Source: Homalodisca vitripennis (taxonomy: Eukaryota; Arthropoda; Insecta; Hemiptera; Cicadellidae). Taken from it: a DNA stretch of 64,000 nt. The translations under genes were made by a program, and so were the position numbers. Positions 58,751 to 64,000 of the stretch are shown here, piece by piece. Each line of letters begins with the position of its first letter. The first letter of the stretch is position 1. Below the pieces are notes generated by a model that was not told the DNA's origin, did no database searches, and saw only the letters and a list, made by a program, of their open reading frames with translations. The stretch spans positions 1-64,000 of the forward strand of contig NW_025777479.1 in the NCBI RefSeq assembly GCF_021130785.1, written 5' to 3'.

Positions 58751-59986
58751 TGATATGTGTCTATAGTAAGCTTATCTACTATAAACTAATTACAACTATT
58801 TTTGTTTTAGTATAAGAGAAATCAATGAAATTCAATAATTAACCTCAGTATAAATTAACAGTGATTTTTTAATTAAAATTTGAAATCAATAATACAGCAA
58901 CGCCAAGCTATCTTTCTTTACTTTTAATTTATTCTCAATTAAATCTTATTTATAACTCATCAAAACTTTACAAGTCCAGTCTTAAAATTAACAATCAGTC
59001 AGTCATTCAACAATTGTATCCTTCTAGTTCTCAGTGCTAATGTTTTCCACAGAAACTCAAAATTAAAATCTTCATTAAACTTCAAAATAAAATAATCTTC
59101 TTCAAATATAAAATGATATAAATAATAAAACAATACTTCTTCTCAAAATAAAAATTTAAAAAATTAAGGTAATATTAAAATATAATATATGAACCAAGAC
59201 AATGTCCAACCAGTTAAAGTAAAAAATTTATCAATTTCAAACTACATATTTTCTGTAAGTTTCCAATTTACAAATCATTGAATTATCCAGAATTGTTCGC
59301 TTGGCTTTGAATGTTAAATTTAGCAACTAGTTAAATATATATAGAATCTCAGAAGATTAAATAAATTTTCTTTTTCAGTAGATTATTCCTGATTAAACCA
59401 AATTGAACAGGAAAATATCATCAAGTAAATTTTCTATTTTAATATTAAATCCTAAATTTCACAGTACCTCGCACTTCTCCAGAAGACTTCACCAAGTAAC
59501 CGAAATGGCTATTATATATTACTTAATTGAAACACTACTTTAAATTTTGAAAAGAAATTTAAATCTTACAACTCAACAAACTCAACCTTTTTCCCGAAAA
59601 ATCAAAACGGCAAGAGTAGGCTAAACCTTAATACGTCTACACTCTCTGAGCACACAGCAAAGAATCCCCTGAAAACGTGGTTGAAGCCACCGGAAGGATC
59701 TAGAAGTCCCTCCCACCATCTAATCAAGCTAACATTGGCCAATCAAAATTGAGCAACACAATGTCTGTGTTGAATGGTACCTATCCAACCCAGACATGTA
59801 ACCTGTGCTCAATACCTACATACAAGAGGAAGCTTCTAGCATTCCTTGAACCCGAATTGACAAGAAATTCAGCACTGCTGGAAGGCTCACAATCCTACAA
59901 TTCAATTACTATATTAATTCAAAATTCTCTTAATAAAAATATAAAGATTCCTATAAATGATTAAATAATATAGGAAGCATCCTATA
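58751..59986 (-). repeat. 5' LTR of the full-length Gypsy element
   Basis: 1236 bp, nearly identical to 50412-51647. Three of the roughly eight differences cluster at the inner end (TGATAT here, TGTAAC in the other LTR). It should hold the element's promoter and polyadenylation signals, which I did not pinpoint. Confidence 0.95.
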
Positions 59987-60130
59987 GTAGTTTTCAAAAC
60001 AAAAATATACTATAACTTTTGACTTTATGAATAATTTACTGAATCGTACACAATAATTCTCTCCTGTCGAGGGTTTAATCACTCACTTTCTTATTGGACT
60101 CCACTATAGCTTTCATAAATAAAAAATTTA
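59987..60130 (-). repeat. Family X repeat, right copy 6, right part
   Basis: Begins with the second GTAGT target duplication and continues as the reverse complement of 14632-14780, including the 'tactgaatcgtac...tctcctgtcgaggg' module. Confidence 0.75.
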
Positions 60131-60169
60131 CGCATTACATTTACCATAATACCTGCAACTTCTCATCTA

Positions 60170-60310
60170 TTGGGTACACGCTAAATAAATATTACTAGAC
60201 TGTGCCTGGTAGACATATTCTACTGTCTTGGTAGTATGTGTTTACCGACTCAGCTATACGACGCCGCGACGTAAAGGGTCAGAGTTTGAGTTCCGAATCG
60301 GACGCACTAT
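60170..60310 (+). repeat. Possible tRNA-related SINE fragment
   Basis: Contains 'actgtgcctggtagacatat' and 'gggtcagagtttgagttccg', similar to 47440-47590. A tRNA-like B-box region is suggested but degraded. Confidence 0.3.
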
Positions 60311-60639
60311 TCCCTAACAATAATCTTAATATACACGGGTGCTTTTTATGAATGAAAATTTCTATATTCTGAGTCAACCGCGTTTATAAATAAACTAGTG
60401 AAGTATTTGTATAGTAATTATATTTTCATATTGTAATTAAATGCTGACGTAACTTCAATAGTATACTATATTGTAGACTACTTTATTTAAATATTCCAAA
60501 TAAAAGAACTTAATTGAAGTGGTTTCTTAATACAAAGAGACAATTCATTTACTGAAAGACTTTTACGTCCTGTGCAGATATGGCAGATGCCTCTTTAAGC
60601 ACAAAATCAAGTATATAACAGCTTATTTTTAAAAACTTC
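60311..60639. other. AT-rich sequence, nothing recognised
   Basis: No feature supported. Confidence 0.45.
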
Positions 60640-60730
60640 ACTAATCAATCAATCAATCAATCAAAAAACATCTTTATTTCCATTATGGTACAAAAAATTT
60701 AGAAATCATAGGAGCACAATTTTACATTTA
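60640..60730 (-). mobile_element. 3' end of a non-LTR retrotransposon with (TGAT)n tail
   Basis: On the - strand, 'tttttgtaccataatgg' and 'aaataaagatg' lead into five TGAT units (ATCA run at about 60641-60662). A 3' fragment plus short tandem tail is typical of CR1/L2-like elements. Only the 3' end is seen. Confidence 0.5.
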
Positions 60731-61269
60731 TAATATAAAACTACTTTAGTAATTACTTCAGTATCACTAATATGTTTATAGTGATACAGAGCAAAATACC
60801 TTCCATATTTTAATATAAAACATAATTTGTTGACGTAACTTGCGCAGCAAAAATAAAATCATAATTCCTTAAAGTACAAGAGAGTAATCAAAGTCAACTA
60901 TGCAAATAATATGGAAAGTTAATTAATCTAGTGTGACTACACTGTCTATTAGTGTTATGGTAGTGGTTTGAACGTTGCAGAATGGTTATACAATTAGTTA
61001 TAGCTTTTATTAGTCGTATACAGTAGCTATTAATTTTAAAAAAATCACAATAAAATATTTGAAAAATCTGGGAAAGGTATTTTATCTTTAATTTCACAAA
61101 CTTTTTTCAAATAATTCATTGTTTTAAATTAACTTATAAAAATAGTATTTGCCTTCCTCTAAGGATTGCAGTTTAAATCTACAGTGAAGCAGTTTCTATT
61201 TAGTTATAATGCGTTTAAAATTAACAGGGTTTTTACAATGAGGAAGATTATCTTGATCAACAAATAACT
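60731..61269. other. AT-rich sequence, nothing recognised
   Basis: A 67-codon - strand frame at 60894-61097 has no motif and is not called. Confidence 0.45.
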
Positions 61270-61800
61270 TTCGTATATTATGTGAGCTAAAAAGAACTTG
61301 AGATTTAAGTTTTTAAATCCATTCAGTACTCTAAGTGTACAGAAAGAATCAGTTTACAATTATTTCCAACACATCGTCCAAGCTATATAATATCCGTTGA
61401 TACATATCCGATAAAAAGTGTAAAGATTAATTAAATAATATTTTCGTATATTTTGCGATCTAAAAAAGAACGTGAGATTTATGTTTATAAATCCTCTCAG
61501 TACTCTAGGTGTACAGAAAGAATCAGTTCACAATCATTTTCAACAGATCGTCAAGCTATATAATATTTTTTCATATATATCTCATAAAAAGTTAAAGAAT
61601 ATTTGAAGGTTTATTTTAGTATATTTTGAGAACTAAAATTACAACATGAAATTTGTGTTTTTAAATCCTTTCAGTATTATAAGTGTACAGAAAGAATCAG
61701 TTTACAATCAATTTGGACATATACACAAAGCTATATAATATCCATTCATAAATATCTGATAAATAATGTAAAGATTACTTGGAGAATTATTTACTTAAAT
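61270..61800 (-). repeat. 174-bp tandem array, three units, within family X
   Basis: 'gtacagaaagaatcag' recurs at 61337, 61511 and 61685, exactly 174 bp apart. The neighbouring phrases 'aaatcc.ttcagta' and 'agctatataatat' recur in the same phase. The unit is a family X internal segment; it is present once in the copy near 45290-45440. Confidence 0.85.
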
Positions 61801-62035
61801 ATGTCTTAGAGATATCACTCAGGCATTTAATAACAGTGCGATTTTAAACATGATTTGAAATAAGCGAATGCTAGTTGACTTAATAATAAAATTCACATCT
61901 TAAAAATATTTAATTGTTTACACTCAATAAAATAATAACTATACTATGCATATTTGAGTAGAAATATGGTCTGTAATTGTTGATTTAACCAACTAGTTAC
62001 TGAAACCATCGCCAGAGCTCCGAAGATAACCTTCA
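61801..62035 (-). repeat. Family X dispersed repeat, right copy 7
   Basis: Continuation of the array: 'aggcatttaataacagtgcg' and 'ggtctgtaattgttgattta' followed by 'actagttactgaaacc' and 'gccagagctc'. It is the reverse complement of the 11804-12000 segment. Confidence 0.65.
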
Positions 62036-62829
62036 TAGACATTCAGAATTAAATTTATATTCTTCTCTTTGTTTCCTGTCATAGTCCAAACAATTTTTTT
62101 CTAATATTGTGACATATCTTGTAGTTATTAAACATTGAGTTTTGGAAGCAGTACAGTTTTAATAAAAAATATTTATCTTTAAAAAATTCCTTTTTAAAAT
62201 AAATTTAAAACATAACTGAGTTAGTTAAGAATAAAATAGATAATAATTCATTTATTTTAAAATATTAATCGGAACTGAACTACTCTATAGGTTATTACTT
62301 ATTTTAAGAATTACTTAATGTCTTATTTTAAGAATTACTTAACTACGTACAATGCTGCTAAATTACATAACAAACATATTGTATTACTATGTCCCTTATA
62401 GAGAGGTTGACGCTAAACTTCTAGTCGAAACGTTAAGAGCCTCTTTGGGCGTAACAAGTTGCATGAACAAAATGAAATCGCCACCAATGACTTCATGGAA
62501 ACATAGCAGTGTTATAAAGTAAATTGGGAGATTTATATTTTAAGTTAAGAACTTTTATTAATTATACAAGAGGTGGAATTGTTTTTTTTTTAGTTTTAAA
62601 AGCTTAACCGTGTTAAGATCAACAACTTTTTTATGTGTCGATATCTTTTTCCCCATTTACGAAAATAATATATTTGATCTTAATTAAGATAATTGTGTAT
62701 TCCTGAGAATATGGAGTTAAAAACATTTCATAATTTAAAGGTAACTTCACGTTAAAAGAAACTCAACCCGATTTGGTTACATTTGATTGTATAATATTAC
62801 AACTCGCCCTAGGCCTCATAGAGTGACAC
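62036..62829. other. AT-rich sequence, nothing recognised
   Basis: No gene or repeat boundary identified. Confidence 0.45.
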
Positions 62830-63140
62830 TTCGGAAGCAGTCAGGGTTAAGCTCCTACAGTCCAGGGAAAGGTTGAGGAGAAAATTCAATAAGGGACGTA
62901 TTGCTAACCCCTTCCATGTGGGGGATCTTGTCTTTTGTAAGGCCCATCCGGTCAGTTCGGCATAAACGGGCAGCAAAACTTTGCTATCGGTGGACAGGTC
63001 CCCACCGGATTCTTCGTTTTCTCTTCCCAGTTACTGCTGAGTTAGTTGATCCCGTATCGGGGAGGTGTTGGCGGAGGGCCCACGTTTCTCATCTGAAGGC
63101 CTTCCGCGGTGACACCTCTGGTCATGCTCTGGATACTGGT
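62830..63140 (+). pseudogene. LTR-element integrase C-terminal (GPY/F) fragment
   Basis: In one frame (about 62848-62972) the sequence encodes 'RERLRRKFNKGRIANPFHVG' and 'DLVFCKAHPVSS'. After a frameshift near 62970 another frame encodes 'AAKLCYRWTGPHRILRFL', 'AELVDPVSG' and 'RAHVSHLKAF'. This is the C-terminal module of Ty3/Gypsy-type integrases (the W/Y-x-GP core followed by the RAHVSHLK end), which contacts DNA or chromatin. The catalytic part is absent, so the element is 5'-truncated in this window. It is not closely related to the full-length Gypsy element here. Confidence 0.75.
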
Positions 63141-64000
63141 GCGGCTGCGGGGGTGTCCGCGGACTGATCACCCCTGGTTTTCCCTGTGGTGTCGTTTTAC
63201 TCTCTTTCTGTTTTCTTCTTTCTCCAAGAGAGGCGCCTCTCAATATTTCAGGAGGACCGTGTTTTGTCTGCCTCCTGCTCAGGACTTCGTTTCCTGTTAG
63301 GGTTCTCGACTTCCCGTATCCTGTGCCAGAGCTTGTTGGTTCTTCTTTTAGTGGGGGAGAGGTTTTGTTTGAGGTTGCACTCTTTTTAGTGGGGGAGGTT
63401 GAGCCGGGGCTCAGTTTGGATAGTTTTGTATTTATATTTTTTCCCACCTCGGCCACTTTTTTCAGTCGGCGGGGGAGTGATTCCGTCACCGTATTGATTA
63501 TTTTCTGCCTGGATGGACTGATTGGTCGAGGTCAGGTAGTTCACCTTGACTGATTACCGACCAGCTGATTACCGGCAGCGGCTGCTGATCGGAGCGGTCG
63601 GTAACGTTCGGCAGAGGCGACGTGAATCTCGTGCTGCCTACTGGTCGTCCTGATGCCCATGGCTGGCTAGTTCTCCGACTTTCGGCAGGGTCCCCGTGAG
63701 TGCCGTCAACATGACTGGTGCGGCGAGTCTGTCCAATGAAACAGCACTGTTAAACCCAAAATTGAATGCCTGCGCCCTGCCAGCGCTACTGTACCGTCAT
63801 CCAACTGGACTGTCTGTACTTCAATTCGTCTTGAATAAGGTTGGAGCTAAAATGTTTTTTCTTCTTCTTTTACTGGACTTGAGAGGATTGGGTATTATGG
63901 AGCGTTTTATGGGTATTATATCTGGAGGAGGGCCAGTGTTAAGATTACCTAGTATTTATTTAGTTTAGTGACATGATCTAAAGGGACATTTCATCTTTAA
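63141..64000 (+). mobile_element. 3' noncoding region and probable 3' LTR of the same element
   Basis: GC-richer sequence continuing from the integrase fragment. Three G-rich, polypurine-tract-like runs occur: 'agtgggggagagg' (63349), 'agtgggggagg' (63391) and 'ggcgggggag' (63466). The last is followed at once by TG, a plausible start of a 3' LTR at about 63476. The LTR end is not identifiable and may lie near or beyond the window edge. Confidence 0.45.

Larger units (their letters stand above)
50412..59986 (-). mobile_element. Full-length Ty3/Gypsy LTR retrotransposon
   Basis: Element of 9575 bp read on the - strand: 5' LTR (58751-59986), leader, gag, pol in a -1 frame, a long 3' noncoding region, polypurine tract and 3' LTR (50412-51647). 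A 5-bp target duplication GTAGT flanks it (50407-50411 and 59987-59991). The LTRs differ at about eight of 1236 positions by eye, so insertion is recent. Gag is intact; pol has two nonsense codons in integrase, so this copy is probably not autonomous. No envelope gene was recognised. Confidence 0.93.

Noticed and set aside
50412..59986. Two Gypsy elements (3.3 kb and 50.4 kb) as copies of one duplicated locus
   Set aside because: Their gag and pol proteins are too diverged, and flanks do not match; they are separate insertions of related lineages.
60205..60310. Functional tRNA gene
   Set aside because: A tRNA-like B-box region is suggested, but no cloverleaf with a paired acceptor stem could be built; treated as a possible SINE remnant.
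61270..61800. CRISPR array
   Set aside because: Units are contiguous 174-bp tandem repeats without unique spacers, in a eukaryotic context.

Overview
This window is AT-rich, eukaryotic, repeat-dominated DNA, most likely from an insect. No bacterial-type operons and no recognisable host gene are present. The mix of elements (Ty3/Gypsy LTR retrotransposons, a jockey-clade non-LTR retrotransposon, a mariner relic, Helitrons) and the long (TA)n tracts fit an arthropod genome. The order cannot be fixed from the sequence; hemipteran is only a guess.

Left part (1-16.9 kb): AT-rich DNA with degenerate copies of a roughly 1-1.5 kb repeat family (called family X here), all on the + strand. It also holds a decayed Ty3/Gypsy element (about 3331-6190), a Helitron helicase C-terminal fragment followed by a minisatellite with an A-B-B higher-order pattern (11190-11793), a fold-back sequence (15050-15450) and a mariner transposase relic (15534-16250).

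Centre (16.9-25.0 kb): two GC-rich copies of one jockey-type LINE lie tail to tail, about 170 bp apart, forming a palindrome with arms of about 3.8 kb. Each copy carries ORF1 (zinc knuckles) and ORF2 (endonuclease plus reverse transcriptase); ORF2 is frameshifted in both. Next to it is a complete-looking non-autonomous Helitron (25170-26683).

Right part (26.7-64 kb): AT-rich DNA with more family X copies, all on the - strand. It includes a solo LTR (37111-38382), a full-length Ty3/Gypsy element (50412-59986) with nearly identical 1236-bp LTRs and a 5-bp target duplication, a 174-bp tandem array, and the 3' end of another LTR element at the right edge.

Main points: both Gypsy elements, although diverged, place the canonical -1 frameshift heptamer AAAAAAC in phase at the end of gag, each followed after exactly 9 nt by a potential stem. 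The family X copies switch strand on either side of the LINE palindrome. A paralogous empty site for the full-length Gypsy insertion is present in the same window, in inverted orientation.
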